Positions 51,994-61,553 of a stretch of DNA of 64,000 nucleotides are shown here, piece by piece (position 1 is the first letter of the stretch; the number at the start of each line of letters is the position of its first letter). Location: contig WHTT01000012.1 in NCBI GenBank assembly GCA_009377605.1, positions 38,067-102,066 of the forward strand, read 5' to 3'. A program made the translations under genes and the position numbers. The notes beneath the pieces are model-generated. The model saw only the letters and a list, made by a program, of their open reading frames with translations. It was not told where the DNA came from and did no database searches. Source of the DNA: Luteitalea sp. Lineage in GTDB: Bacteria > Acidobacteriota > Vicinamibacteria > Vicinamibacterales > Vicinamibacteraceae.

Positions 51994-53805
51994 TCAAAGA
52001 GGCCATACGAAGAGGATGGCTGGAACGGCCACGGCGACGATGACAAGCTCGAGCGGAAGCCCGACCCGCCAGTAATCGCCGAACCGATAGCCTCCGGGTG
52101 CCATCACGATGGTATTGGACTGATGTCCGACCGGTGTCAGGAACGCACAGGATGCGCCGACGGCCACCGCCATCAAGAACGGATCGCCGTTGCACTCCAG
52201 CGACCTCGAGAGCTGCAGCGCGATCGGCGCCATGACGAGCGCGGTCGCGGCGTTGTTGACGATGTCCGACACGATCATCGTCGCCACGAGTAGTAAGGTC
52301 AGAACCGCCACGGGTGTCAGATCCTGGGTGAGGTACAGGATGCCATTGGCAAAGAGCGTGGTCGTGTCAGTGCGCTCCAGTGCTTCACCGAGCGGCAACA
52401 TCGCCCCGAGCAACACAATCGTCGGCCAGTCCACATCGCTGTATAGCTCCCGTTCGGAGAGAATCCCGAGCACCACGTACACGGCTGCGGTAGCAATCAG
52501 CGCCAGCGGCAGCGAGACGACACCACTGGACCCAAGCGCGAGTGCGGCGCCAAAGACGACGAGCGCGGTGATGATACGCCGGGGTTGCCCGAGCCGAATC
52601 GGCCGCCGCGCGAGAGGCAGCAGCCCGGCGTCGAAGATGCGGTCCGTTTCGTCCGGCGCGCTCTGCAGGAGCAACACGTCGCCGGCTTGCAGCGTGAGGT
52701 CGGTCAGTCGCGTATCGATCGGCCGGCCGGCGCGCGCCACCGCGACCAACGCCACGCGATCGTCGGTCAACCAGCTCAAATAGCTGGGATATCGACCCAC
52801 GAGCGGCGAGGTGGTTCGGATGACGGCCTCGGCGAACACGCGCTGTTGCGGGACCTCCTTCTTCTGGGAATCGTCGCTCTGCTCGGCGCTTGGCTCTTCC
52901 GCTGGGCGGGTACTGGCACCGCTGTCGAGAAGCTCCAAGTGATAGCGATCGACGAGATGCTGCAACGGATCAGGATCGCCACGCACGAGCAGGATGTCGT
53001 TCGCGGCAACGAGCCGGCCCGGCGCCGTTGCCAGTCGCGTCGCTCCGTGCGCGACGCCGACGACGATGACGTCATCGTTCTCCTCTCGCACCGATCCCAG
53101 CGGCTCGCCGATGATTGGACTCTCGAGGGGCACCCGCGCCTCGGCAACGTAGCGTTCGACCTCGAAGAGCGGCTGTCCCGCACCCGCGCTGCGCCGCTCG
53201 GCCGGCACCAACCGCCAGCCAACCAACACGAGGAATGCCACGCCGACGGCGGCCACCGCGAGGCCGACGGGCATATAGTCGAACATGGCAAAGGGCGTAC
53301 CGAGCGCTTCCGCACGATACGCAGCGATGATGATGGTCGGCGGCGTGCCTATGAGCGTGGTCATCCCCCCCAACAGGCTTGCGAAGGCGAGCGGCATCAG
53401 CAGCGTCGCCGGCGCCCGTTGCCGCTCGGCGGCCGTGGCCAGCGCAACCGGCAGCAGTAGCGCAAGCGCCCCGACGTTGTTCATGAATGCGGACGCCACC
53501 GTCACGGTCACCAGGAGCACGCCGATGTGCAGCAGCCGCCCGCGGGTCAGCGGTTGCAGTTGCTGCGCCACTGCATCCACGACGCCGGAGCTCCGGAGGC
53601 CGTGGCTGATGATGAGCACCGCCACGACGGTGATAACCGCGGGGTGACTGAAGCCGAGAAACGCCCGGTCGATGGGAACGAGGCCCAGCAATACCGCGGC
53701 GACGAGCGTGGCCACCGCCACGAGATCGTGGCGCCAGCGGTGCCAGACAAAGAGCGCCACCGTCGCAGCGAGCAGGATCAGGAGCAGGATCTGAGGCTGG
53801 GTCAC
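51994..53805 (-). CDS. SLC13-family permease with two TrkA-C domains
   Basis: A 603-residue membrane protein. N-terminal helices include ILLLILLAATVALFVW and FLGFSHPAVITVVAVLIISHG; FMNNVGALALLLPVAL and FASLLGGMTTLIGTPPTI are the first SNT-like half, and FLTPVGHQSNTIVMAPGGYR the second. Two regulatory TrkA-C domains fall about residues 210-290 and 315-400. Relatives take up dicarboxylates or sulfate by sodium symport (CitT/DASS). Substrate not evident. It stands alone, with 114 unremarkable bases upstream of its neighbour's start. Confidence 0.88.
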   Translation of the reverse strand: MTQPQILLLILLAATVALFVWHRWRHDLVAVATLVAAVLLGLVPIDRAFLGFSHPAVITVVAVLIISHGLRSSGVVDAVAQQLQPLTRGRLLHIGVLLVTVTVASAFMNNVGALALLLPVALATAAERQRAPATLLMPLAFASLLGGMTTLIGTPPTIIIAAYRAEALGTPFAMFDYMPVGLAVAAVGVAFLVLVGWRLVPAERRSAGAGQPLFEVERYVAEARVPLESPIIGEPLGSVREENDDVIVVGVAHGATRLATAPGRLVAANDILLVRGDPDPLQHLVDRYHLELLDSGASTRPAEEPSAEQSDDSQKKEVPQQRVFAEAVIRTTSPLVGRYPSYLSWLTDDRVALVAVARAGRPIDTRLTDLTLQAGDVLLLQSAPDETDRIFDAGLLPLARRPIRLGQPRRIITALVVFGAALALGSSGVVSLPLALIATAAVYVVLGILSERELYSDVDWPTIVLLGAMLPLGEALERTDTTTLFANGILYLTQDLTPVAVLTLLLVATMIVSDIVNNAATALVMAPIALQLSRSLECNGDPFLMAVAVGASCAFLTPVGHQSNTIVMAPGGYRFGDYWRVGLPLELVIVAVAVPAILFVWPL

Positions 53806-53860
53806 CCGATGGATGATAGCGCAGAGGGTCGAGGATTACGGCTCAGGGGCTCAGCGACGA

Positions 53861-54982
53861 TTAGCCTCGACCGGCGACCTGCAAGATGGCTTCGGCAGCA
53901 CGGCGACTGGCACCTGGGCCACCGAGGCGCGACTTGACCTGGCGTACGGCGTCGCGCGTCGCCTCATGGTGTGCAGAGTCCGTGAGGTATCGCAGCGTGT
54001 GCGCCGCGACCGCTTCCGGTGTGAGGCTATCCTGGATCAGCTCGGGCACGATCTTTCGGCCTGCTACCAAGTTGACCATGCCGTACGTGTCGATCTTCAC
54101 GAAACGCTTACCAACAGCATAGGTAAGCGGCGAGAGGCGATAGACGACCACCATGGGCTTCTCGTGAAGCGCCGTCTGCACGGTCGCGGTGCCGGATGCC
54201 GTGACGACCAGGTCGGCAGCCGCAAGCAGCTCGTCGGTCGCACCCTCGACAACCGGTGCCACCTTGCTTTCGGCGAACAGCTGATCGTCGAGGCCTGGAG
54301 CACGTGCGACGACGAACTGGGTGTCGCGCTGGGCATCCGCAATCAGACGCGCCGCCGCGAGCAGCACTGGTAAAATCGCCCTCACCTCGTTGGGCCGGCT
54401 CCCCGGCAGCAAGGCAACGGTCGGACGGTCCGGCCTGAGCCCGAGCCGGGACAGGAGCGCCGCTCGATCCTCGCGCACCTCGATCAACTCGACGAGTGGA
54501 TGACCTACGAACGTCACCGGAATGCCCGCATCGCGGTAGATGGCGTCCTCGAACGGAAAGATGACGAGCACGCGTTGGACGAACTGCTTCATCGCCGTGA
54601 GTCGGCCCGATCGCCAGGCCCAGAGCTGCGGGCCGACGTAGTAGACGATCGGTATGCCCATTCGGTGAAGGGCACGGCCGAGCCGAAAGTTGAAGTCTGC
54701 AAAGTCAATGGCGACGAAGACGTCCGGCCGGCGCGAGCGCGCCGCCGCGAGGAGACGCCGATACATGCCATACGTACGCGGTAGCTGGCGAATCACCTCG
54801 GTCAGGCCGGTCACCGCGAAGCCACGATAGTCGCCGATGAGCGCGGCGCCCGCTGCCACGAGGCGCGGTCCGCCGAATCCAAATGCCGTTGTCGCCGGAT
54901 CGATGGCACGCAAGCGCTCCACGAGCGCACCGGCGTACAGATCACCTGAGGGCTCGCCGCAGGAGATCATGACGGAAGCCAT
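53861..54982 (-). CDS. lpxB: Lipid-A-disaccharide synthase
   Basis: A 373-residue GT19 glycosyltransferase that joins UDP-2,3-diacylglucosamine and lipid X into the lipid A disaccharide, at the inner membrane. Marks: MISCGEPSGDLYAGALVERL, FGFGGPRLVAAGA, AIDFADFNFRLGRALHRMGI, YYVGPQLWAWRSGR, PVTFVGHPLVE, ALLPGSRPNEV and VTASGTATVQTALHEKPMVV. Full length. Its ATG follows directly on the stop of the M16 gene. Presence of lpxB and lpxD shows the cell makes lipopolysaccharide. Confidence 0.95.
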   Translation of the reverse strand: MASVMISCGEPSGDLYAGALVERLRAIDPATTAFGFGGPRLVAAGAALIGDYRGFAVTGLTEVIRQLPRTYGMYRRLLAAARSRRPDVFVAIDFADFNFRLGRALHRMGIPIVYYVGPQLWAWRSGRLTAMKQFVQRVLVIFPFEDAIYRDAGIPVTFVGHPLVELIEVREDRAALLSRLGLRPDRPTVALLPGSRPNEVRAILPVLLAAARLIADAQRDTQFVVARAPGLDDQLFAESKVAPVVEGATDELLAAADLVVTASGTATVQTALHEKPMVVVYRLSPLTYAVGKRFVKIDTYGMVNLVAGRKIVPELIQDSLTPEAVAAHTLRYLTDSAHHEATRDAVRQVKSRLGGPGASRRAAEAILQVAGRG

Positions 54983-56458
54983 TCACCGTGCGGCCGGCGT
55001 GGCCACGGCACGTGGCAGGAAGTCTGCTGTCGTGAAGTCCAGGTCCGCCAAGGCGACCTGCTCGAACTCGTCGATCCCGATTGCCTGCAGTTGCGGCGCG
55101 ATCTTGCCCGCGTCACCGACGAGCACGATCGACAAGCGATCCGGCCGGAGATACTCTCGCCCCACGCGGGCCACGTCCTGAACGGTCACGGCCTTCACGC
55201 GATCACGGTAAGTCTCGAGCTCGTCGACACCGAGGTCGTAGAAGAGCGTGTTGAGCACCTGCATGGCTATCGCGTCGGGTGTCTCGATGTCGAGGGGAAA
55301 GCTGCCCGTGAGGTAGTCTTGTGCGCCTTGGAGCTCGCGCTGGCCGACCGGCTCGCGCTGCATCCGCCAGAACTCGTCGATCACGAGGCGCAGTGCTTCT
55401 CCAGTGCTCTCGGAACGTGTATCGGTGCTCGCAATGATATCGCCGCTCTGCTTGAGCGGATCCATGTCGGCCGAGGCACCGTAGGTGAGGCCCCGCTCGG
55501 ATCGCAGCACGTTGTGCAGTCGATTCGCGCCCTCGCCGCCCAGCACGTTGATCGCGAGCATGAGCGGCATGTAGTCCGGATGCTTGCGTGCAATCCCAAT
55601 CTGACCGACGCGGATCTCCGTTTGCACGGCGTTTGGCCGATCGACTACCACGACCCGGCGTGCCGGCGGTGGCGGATCGGTGGCTTGGAGGCTCGGGAGC
55701 TCGCCGCGCTGCCAGTTGCCGAACACACGCTCCGCGCCTTTGAAGGCCTCTTCCGCCGTCAGATCGCCCACAATGGCCAGCAAGCAATTGTTGGGAACGA
55801 ACCAGCGCCCATGGAACTCGGCGAGATCGTCGCGTGTGATGCTCGCAAGCGATTCCGGCGTCCCCTCGGCCGGAATGCCGTACGGGTGAAATCCGTACAC
55901 CAGGCGATCGATCGTCGAGTCGGCGACGTAGTCCGGGTCCTCGTAGTTCACCTTCAACGCGGACAGGCGCTGGCTGCGCTGCCGCTCGATCTCCTCCGGC
56001 GCGAACGCGGGATTGCGCGCGATGTCGGCCACGAGATCCAACGCATCGTCGAAGCTGTCCTTCATGACGAGCGCCTGCACGAAGCTCAGGTCCGTCCCGG
56101 CGCCGGTCACCAGCGAGCCGCCGATGTAATCGATCGTGTCCGCGATCTGCTGGGCCGAACGCTTGCCCGTGCCTTGGTCGAGCAGCAGCCCCATGAGGGA
56201 CGCGACGCCTGGCTTTTCCCGCGGGTCCATCGCCGCACCCGCCTGTACCAGCAATCGCGCCGTCACGGCAGGCTGCTCGTGGTGCAACACCACGACAACA
56301 CGCAGGCCGTTGGAGAGCGTGCGAATCTCGTACGGTGGGAACTCGAGCTCGCCCTCAATGGGCAGCGGCTGCGGCGGGCGCTCCTGTACCGCAGTCAGAC
56401 CGGTCAGCGTCAGAAGCGCCGCTATCGCCAGCGCATAGATAGATGTATAGGCTGCCAT
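54983..56458 (-). CDS. M16 peptidase-like subunit lacking the zinc motif
   Basis: A 491-residue protein; start at ATG 56458 with a signal-like N-terminus (AAYTSIYALAIAALLTLTGL). The M16 fold is clear (GELEFPPYEIRTLSNGLRVV, FVPNNCLLAIVGDLT, NVLGGEGANRLHNVLRSERG, LTYGASADM), but where the HxxEH zinc motif should be there is GVASLMGLLLDQGT. It therefore cannot bind zinc and is the non-catalytic half, with the conserved R/Y-type C-domain (RSERGLTYG) that helps bind substrate in the active partner. The active gene lies 25 bases upstream. Confidence 0.88.
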   Translation of the reverse strand: MAAYTSIYALAIAALLTLTGLTAVQERPPQPLPIEGELEFPPYEIRTLSNGLRVVVVLHHEQPAVTARLLVQAGAAMDPREKPGVASLMGLLLDQGTGKRSAQQIADTIDYIGGSLVTGAGTDLSFVQALVMKDSFDDALDLVADIARNPAFAPEEIERQRSQRLSALKVNYEDPDYVADSTIDRLVYGFHPYGIPAEGTPESLASITRDDLAEFHGRWFVPNNCLLAIVGDLTAEEAFKGAERVFGNWQRGELPSLQATDPPPPARRVVVVDRPNAVQTEIRVGQIGIARKHPDYMPLMLAINVLGGEGANRLHNVLRSERGLTYGASADMDPLKQSGDIIASTDTRSESTGEALRLVIDEFWRMQREPVGQRELQGAQDYLTGSFPLDIETPDAIAMQVLNTLFYDLGVDELETYRDRVKAVTVQDVARVGREYLRPDRLSIVLVGDAGKIAPQLQAIGIDEFEQVALADLDFTTADFLPRAVATPAAR

Positions 56459-56483
56459 CGTTACCTGTCCCCCGGGGCGACCC

Positions 56484-57860
56484 TCAACGGCCGTTCGCAC
56501 CGGTCTCGCGCATGCCCTTCGGCAGAATGGTCAGCACCGTTCGGCTCTCGGACTTGAAATAGGTGCGCGCCACACGCTGGACATCATCCGCGGTCAAGCC
56601 CTGAAAGATGTCGAACTCACCATCAGCCGTGGTCACATCGTTGTGAATGACGACGGCGTGTCCCAGTTGCTGACCCTTCCCGCTCACGGTCTGTCGCATC
56701 ACGATGTAGTCACGCGCAAACTGGTTCTTCGCGCGCGTGAGCACATGCTCGCTCACGGGCTCCTTCCCGAGCTTCTCCAGCTCGTCGATCAGGGCGTTGG
56801 CCACCTCTTCCGGCTCATGGCCCGGCGCCACGATCGCAGCGGCATAGAAGAGACTCGGGTCTTCGTTCAGGCTCGCGGTGCCAAACGCCGTGACGGCCGA
56901 TCCCTCTTTGTACACAAGGCGGCGGTAAATCCGTGAGCTCTGTCCGTCCGACAAAATCTTCGCCGCAACGTGCAGCGGATAGGAGTCCGGGTTTCCATCG
57001 AATGTCACATGATGCGCGACCACGACAACGGGAAGGGGCCACTCCTCTTCGAGCGTCAGCCGCTTCTCAGCGGTTTGCGGTGGCTCGCGCGGAATATCGC
57101 GGACCACCGGCTTCGCCGGCTTCGGCACACGACCAAAGTACTGCTGGATGAGATCGCGCGCCACCTTGGGATCGAAGTCGCCCGCCAAGACCAGCGTGGC
57201 GTTGTCGGGACGGTAGTACGCCTCATGAAACGCACGCACCTCCTCAATGGAGGCCGCTTCGAGGTCGGCCATGCTGCCGATGACCGGATGCTTGTATGAA
57301 TGCCTCGTGTACGCTTGATCGTAGATGATCTCGCTCAACCGGCCATACGGCTGGCTCTCGACGCGCTGCCTTCGCTCCTCCTTGACCACCTCGCGCTCGG
57401 TCCTGAACGTCTGCTCCTCGACCTTGAGCGAGGCCATGCGATCGGCCTCGAGCCACAAGGCGAGCGGCAAGTACTGCGCAGGCACGGTCTCGTGGAAGAC
57501 GGTCGCGTCTTCGGTCGTAAATGCGTTGCTCTGCCCTCCAATCGACGCAATCCACGACGTGTGCGCCTCGGACGTCACGTTCTCGGTCCCCTTGAACATC
57601 ATGTGCTCGAAGAGGTGCGCAAAGCCGGTCCGGCCGGGCCGTTCGTCACGAGACCCGACGTGATACCAAATCTGAACGTTCACGATGGGCGTGGAGTGGT
57701 CTTCGTGCAGGACGACGGTCAGACCGTTCGGCAGTGTCGTGATTTCGTGGTCGAGGGGCGGCGGTCGCACGGCCGCGTCACCGGCCAACACCACGAAACA
57801 GACCAGTATGACCGCAAGCAGCCCGGATCTCGTTGCTCTACGATGGTGGAAGAGCGACAT
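56484..57860 (-). CDS. M16 family zinc peptidase (active subunit)
   Basis: A 458-residue protein with signal peptide (SGLLAVILVCFVVLAGDAAV). The inverted zinc motif is HLFEHMMFKGT (HxxEH) and the third ligand Glu lies in REVVKEERRQRVES. Full M16 domains follow (AYYRPDNATLVLAGDFDP, LSDGQSSRIYRRLVYKEG). It is exported and, with the inactive partner encoded next, forms a heterodimeric clamshell as in other bacterial M16B pairs. Placement between lpxD and lpxB is unusual and hints at an envelope role. Confidence 0.92.
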   Translation of the reverse strand: MSLFHHRRATRSGLLAVILVCFVVLAGDAAVRPPPLDHEITTLPNGLTVVLHEDHSTPIVNVQIWYHVGSRDERPGRTGFAHLFEHMMFKGTENVTSEAHTSWIASIGGQSNAFTTEDATVFHETVPAQYLPLALWLEADRMASLKVEEQTFRTEREVVKEERRQRVESQPYGRLSEIIYDQAYTRHSYKHPVIGSMADLEAASIEEVRAFHEAYYRPDNATLVLAGDFDPKVARDLIQQYFGRVPKPAKPVVRDIPREPPQTAEKRLTLEEEWPLPVVVVAHHVTFDGNPDSYPLHVAAKILSDGQSSRIYRRLVYKEGSAVTAFGTASLNEDPSLFYAAAIVAPGHEPEEVANALIDELEKLGKEPVSEHVLTRAKNQFARDYIVMRQTVSGKGQQLGHAVVIHNDVTTADGEFDIFQGLTADDVQRVARTYFKSESRTVLTILPKGMRETGANGR

Positions 57861-57917
57861 GTAAGTTGATTATGGCTGACAAGGTCGGGGGTGACAAGGT
57901 GGGGCCAAGGCTCGTGG

Positions 57918-58106
57918 CACCACGAAGATATAGGAAGGTCGACCGAAGAATACGAAGAGTTTCACCACGAAGAACACGAAGAGCACGAAGAAAACCAATC
58001 GAAATTCTTCCGTCGTGAACTTCGTGTCCTTCGTGGTTGAACCTTCGTGTCCTTGGTGGTTTAACCTTCGTGTCCTTCGTGGTTTGACGTCCGTGTCCTT
58101 CGTCGT
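57918..58106. repeat. CACGAAG inverted repeat array extending into lpxD
   Basis: Forward units cacgaag (57918-57991), then about 20 AT-rich bases, then reverse units cttcgtg (58012-58106), mostly spaced 15-18 bases (cttcgtgtccttcgtggt). The reverse half covers the end of lpxD and supplies its last dozen codons and stop. The same words occur at 15472-15592. Confidence 0.8.
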
Positions 58107-59119
58107 TTCTGCTCCAATTCCCCAACCCGCTCTTCGAGCGTGCTGAGCCGCTTCTTCAACTCTGGAAGACGGCGAAAGATGGCAGACGCCTTGAGCCACT
58201 CGCGATTGTCGATCGCCGGATACCCGGAGATGAACGAGCCAGGCTCGACCGAGTTGGGGATGCCGGTCTGTGCCGTGGCGACGGTGCCACGCCCCACGGT
58301 CAGGTGTCCGGCGACGCCAACCTGTCCAGCCAGTGTCACTCGATCCTCGATCACCGTGCTCCCGGCGACACCCACCTGAGCCGCCAGCAGCACATGCTCG
58401 CCGATCTTCGCCCCATGGGCCACCTGCACGAGGTTGTCGATCTTCGTGCCGCGTCCGACGACGGTCGTTCCCACCGACGGCCGATCGATGGCCGCGAGCG
58501 CGCCAATCTCCACGTCGTCACCAATGATCACCGTGCCGATCTGCGGGATCTTGTGATGCGATCCATCCGGCCGCTGGGCAAAGCCAAAGCCGTCGCCCCC
58601 CACCACGGCGCCGTCCTGCACGACGACGCGATGGCCCAACGTGACCCGCTCGCGAATCGTGACGTGGGAATGGATCACACAGCCCTCGCCGACGACCGCG
58701 CCCTCGCCGACGTACACGAAGGCGTGCACGATCGAGCGCGCTCCGATGACAACGCCTCGCTCGATCACGACAAAGGGCCCCACGAACACATCGGGACCGA
58801 GACGCGCCGTGTCGGCCACCACTGCCGATTCGTGCACACCTGGAACATCCTGCGCTTGTGGGTGTAACAGCTCCAGCGCCTGGGCAAACGTTAGATAGGG
58901 ATGCGGCGAGCGCAGCGTGGCACATGGCGTCTCGACGCCTTCCGCTGCGATGACGGCCGTGGCACGCGTCGTGTGAAGCTTCTGCGCGTAGCGCGGATTT
59001 GCATAAAAGGTGAGGTCGCCCGGTCCGGTGTCCTCGATGCCGGCCACCCTCGTCACCTCGAGGGTGCCATCACCTTCGAGCCGGCACTGCAGGCGTTCGG
59101 CGAGGTCGCGGAGCTTCAA
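58061..59119 (-). CDS. lpxD: UDP-3-O-acylglucosamine N-acyltransferase
   Basis: A 352-residue enzyme (TTG start; no better start nearby) that adds the N-linked hydroxyacyl chain in lipid A synthesis. N-terminal uridine-binding domain ([15 protein letters not shown]), then a left-handed beta-helix of hexapeptide repeats ([20 protein letters not shown]), with the catalytic His in [16 protein letters not shown] coiled coil ([20 protein letters not shown]) closes the usual protein. The final residues ([11 protein letters not shown]) are encoded by the CACGAAG repeat and look like an accidental extension. No fabZ, lpxA or lpxC is next to it. Confidence 0.93.
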   Translation of the reverse strand: MKLRDLAERLQCRLEGDGTLEVTRVAGIEDTGPGDLTFYANPRYAQKLHTTRATAVIAAEGVETPCATLRSPHPYLTFAQALELLHPQAQDVPGVHESAVVADTARLGPDVFVGPFVVIERGVVIGARSIVHAFVYVGEGAVVGEGCVIHSHVTIRERVTLGHRVVVQDGAVVGGDGFGFAQRPDGSHHKIPQIGTVIIGDDVEIGALAAIDRPSVGTTVVGRGTKIDNLVQVAHGAKIGEHVLLAAQVGVAGSTVIEDRVTLAGQVGVAGHLTVGRGTVATAQTGIPNSVEPGSFISGYPAIDNREWLKASAIFRRLPELKKRLSTLEERVGELEQKRRRTRTSNHEGHEG

Positions 59120-59135
59120 GGCGCGGGGGAGTATA

Positions 59136-59828
59136 TCACGCGCTTCCGACCGTCATCCGGTCGAAGAACGTGGGTAAGTGCTCGAGGCGCAATCGCGCGG
59201 CCAGCTCGCGAACGCGCGTCCGTCGCTCGGTGCGGTCGTGCGCCACCTCCGTTCGGAGATCGGCGAGATCGCGACTCGGTGTCTGATGCCACGCGACGCC
59301 GGCGAGCCCCTGCCTCGCACCACGCCACGACAGCAGGTGACCAACCACTCGAAACGCGAAGTAGTACGCCACGATGTTGGGCCCCGGCACCAGGACCAGC
59401 ACACCCGACAGCGCAAACAACAGCGCGTCGACGATCAACCAGCGCCAATGCCGAGTCGCATCTCGTTCCAGCGCGGCTCGGACGACACGCATCGCCTCGT
59501 CACCATCCATATCATCCGGATGGACGAGCGCCACCTCGGTCTGCCGGCGCAGGTGCCACAACAAGCGCTGCTCGGCGATGCGCTCCGCAATCCAGTGCAG
59601 CGCCCGCTGCTTGAGACGCGTGCTCAACCGTGTCGGATGGGCATCGTACGCCCCCTCGCGTGCGCGAGCACGCTCGGCCTCCGCTGCGGCAAGCATCTCG
59701 CGAAACTGCGCAGCGAGACGATGGCGCCAACCGGTCGCGCTGGCACTGGGTGCCACATCCTCATCCGGGACCTCACAGTACGGCTCGTATCTGCCGTCGC
59801 CGACCGGGACGAGAAACACGTCCATCAC
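59136..59828 (-). CDS. Membrane protein of unknown function (possible mitochondrial K+-H+ exchange-related family)
   Basis: A 230-residue protein. A charged, helical N-terminal half (residues 30-150) is followed by a hydrophobic segment [20 protein letters not shown] then [20 protein letters not shown] and [14 protein letters not shown]. That arrangement, Pro-x-Pro-Asn near a helix followed by SWRGARQG, recalls Mit_KHE1-type proteins of eukaryotic mitochondria; the match is from memory and uncertain. It lies 16 bases upstream of lpxD on the same strand and may be co-transcribed with it. Confidence 0.6.
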   Translation of the reverse strand: MMDVFLVPVGDGRYEPYCEVPDEDVAPSASATGWRHRLAAQFREMLAAAEAERARAREGAYDAHPTRLSTRLKQRALHWIAERIAEQRLLWHLRRQTEVALVHPDDMDGDEAMRVVRAALERDATRHWRWLIVDALLFALSGVLVLVPGPNIVAYYFAFRVVGHLLSWRGARQGLAGVAWHQTPSRDLADLRTEVAHDRTERRTRVRELAARLRLEHLPTFFDRMTVGSA

Positions 59829-59884
59829 GATGCCTTCTACGATAGCATCGGGGTCGCAGGTTCCATCATGCTACCCTGTTGCCC

Positions 59885-60559
59885 ATGACGCAACGCGAAG
59901 TGTGGGCGACCGTCGTCCTCTGTGCCGTGGTCGTGCCAAGCGCCGGCGTGGTGCAGGGTCTGCCAGCAGTTGGAGCCCTCCAGACTGCACAACCGTCGCA
60001 GGCACCCGCCGTTCCCCAAGCCACGGGCCAGCCTCTGACCTTGGAGGTCCGTGTATTCGACGCAACCGATGAGGTGACGTCGGAGACGCGGGTTCGCGTG
60101 TTCAAGGCAGGTAATCGAACGGACCCGCGAACCATTCGTGCGACGTCGGGCGTGGCGACCGTGGACGTTCCCGCTGGCTTCTATGATCTCCAGGCGGTGC
60201 GCGAGCGTGAGGGACAGGTTGCCGGCATCCGCTGGGCGGAGCGGCGGCTCGTCCAGCGTTATCCCGATCAGCAAGGCCGTCACATGGAGATGGTCAATCT
60301 CCAGCCCGGGTACGGTGCGCTGCAGATCCGGCGAAGGTCGTCCACCGAGCCGGGCGACGTGACGTGGCGCGCAAGCATCTACAAGAGCGGTAATGCCACA
60401 GAAGAAGCTGGTAGGAGCAACAAGGGCGACGGCTATCTGCTCTTTGTGGTTCCGGCCGGTAGCTACGACGTCCAGGTCCTTCCGGCGATCGGTCAGCCGA
60501 TCTGGCTTCGCGATGTCGAGCTGCCGGCAGACCAGACGCGGTTCAAGACGTGGGAGTGA
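59885..60559 (+). CDS. Secreted protein of unknown function
   Basis: A 224-residue protein; ATG 59885 is preferred over a TTG two codons earlier. The signal peptide spans about residues 6-30 (VWATVVLCAVVVPSAGVVQG). The mature part has two beta-rich halves with similar texts, GVATVDVPAGFYDLQAVRER and DGYLLFVVPAGSYDVQVLPA, suggesting duplicated carboxypeptidase-regulatory-like or VWA-associated beta-sandwiches. No family is recognised. It converges with the S1/P1-like gene, 9 bases between their ends. Confidence 0.75.
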   Translation: MTQREVWATVVLCAVVVPSAGVVQGLPAVGALQTAQPSQAPAVPQATGQPLTLEVRVFDATDEVTSETRVRVFKAGNRTDPRTIRATSGVATVDVPAGFYDLQAVREREGQVAGIRWAERRLVQRYPDQQGRHMEMVNLQPGYGALQIRRRSSTEPGDVTWRASIYKSGNATEEAGRSNKGDGYLLFVVPAGSYDVQVLPAIGQPIWLRDVELPADQTRFKTWE

Positions 60560-60568
60560 GGGGCGCCT

Positions 60569-61534
60569 TCACTTGCCCGGCGTCAGCCGGCGACGCTCGG
60601 GCCGCCGTTGACCGTTGATTGAGACGTTCGGCTTTCCCGCCGTTTCCCAGGCACCGTTGATGGCAGCAGCAACGGCGGCGATGGCATCGCCCATTCGCCC
60701 TTCGAGAATCGGCCGCGCTTCCGCGAAGAACGTCTCGTAGTATCGCTCGTCGTACATCTCGCGCGCACCGATGGCCTTGGTATCAGCGGCGAAGACGCCC
60801 GGGGCGAGGCGAGCGCTCTCGATGAGCGCCTCGAACATCTCGTCGCGTGGCCGGCGAATCGGAGGTCGTTGCGCCGGCGCAATGTGCAGCTCGTCCCGGA
60901 ATCGAAAGAACAGCTCACTCTCGAAGCGCTCGTGGATGCCGTGCTGGTTCGACAGCTGACCGTCGTAGTTGGTCACGGCATGAAACGGCACATGCGCATC
61001 GGCCACATAGTGCGCGAGCACGGCGGCGAAGAACTTGACATCCTCGGCACCGTAAGACACGGCATCATCCTGCTGGCGGGCAAACGCTTGGACGAGCCGC
61101 GCGTAGATCTCCTGCGTGCGCCATGGCAGCGTGCCGTTGTCGCGCACTTTCTCTGGTCCGAACTTCAGAACGGCCTCGTGATAGTCGCGTGGCAGCGCGC
61201 TGAATGGATAGGGCCCATACGCGTCGAGATCGAGGAAGTGTCTGGGAGTCTCTTCGTCGAAGCCCACGTTGCGCCAAAGATCAGGGTCAATCGAGTGCTC
61301 CACGATCATGGCGCGGTGCTTCTCGAAGAAGGGTCGAATCTCTGGCGACAAGAGTGCGATGGCGCGGTCAGTGATGTAGCGGTGAACATCGAAGCTCCAG
61401 GCATGAGCTGTTGTCGCCGCGCTCCAGAGCAGGACGCCAGCAAGGAGGCCAGCCGCCTGCGCTGCGCGACGGCGAGCCAAGGCCGTCTTCGCTGTGCGAC
61501 GGCGGGCCAAGGCACAACATAGGCATCTCATCAT
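60569..61534 (-). CDS. S1/P1 nuclease or zinc phospholipase C-like protein, secreted
   Basis: A 321-residue protein; ATG 61534 is chosen over the longer frame to 61627, which runs through the nfo relic. A signal peptide (AAGLLAGVLLWSAATTAHA) would be cut before W, leaving a mature N-terminus WSFDVHRYITD. In the S1/P1 and PLC fold the N-terminal Trp is itself a zinc ligand. Further candidate ligands: DLDAYGPYP (Asp), FFAAVLAHYVADAHVPFHAV (His and Asp) and NQHGIHERFESELF (His, Glu). Nuclease or phospholipase activity cannot be told apart from sequence alone. Confidence 0.75.
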   Translation of the reverse strand: MMRCLCCALARRRTAKTALARRRAAQAAGLLAGVLLWSAATTAHAWSFDVHRYITDRAIALLSPEIRPFFEKHRAMIVEHSIDPDLWRNVGFDEETPRHFLDLDAYGPYPFSALPRDYHEAVLKFGPEKVRDNGTLPWRTQEIYARLVQAFARQQDDAVSYGAEDVKFFAAVLAHYVADAHVPFHAVTNYDGQLSNQHGIHERFESELFFRFRDELHIAPAQRPPIRRPRDEMFEALIESARLAPGVFAADTKAIGAREMYDERYYETFFAEARPILEGRMGDAIAAVAAAINGAWETAGKPNVSINGQRRPERRRLTPGK

Positions 61535-61553
61535 GCAATCATAGCAGCAGGCC

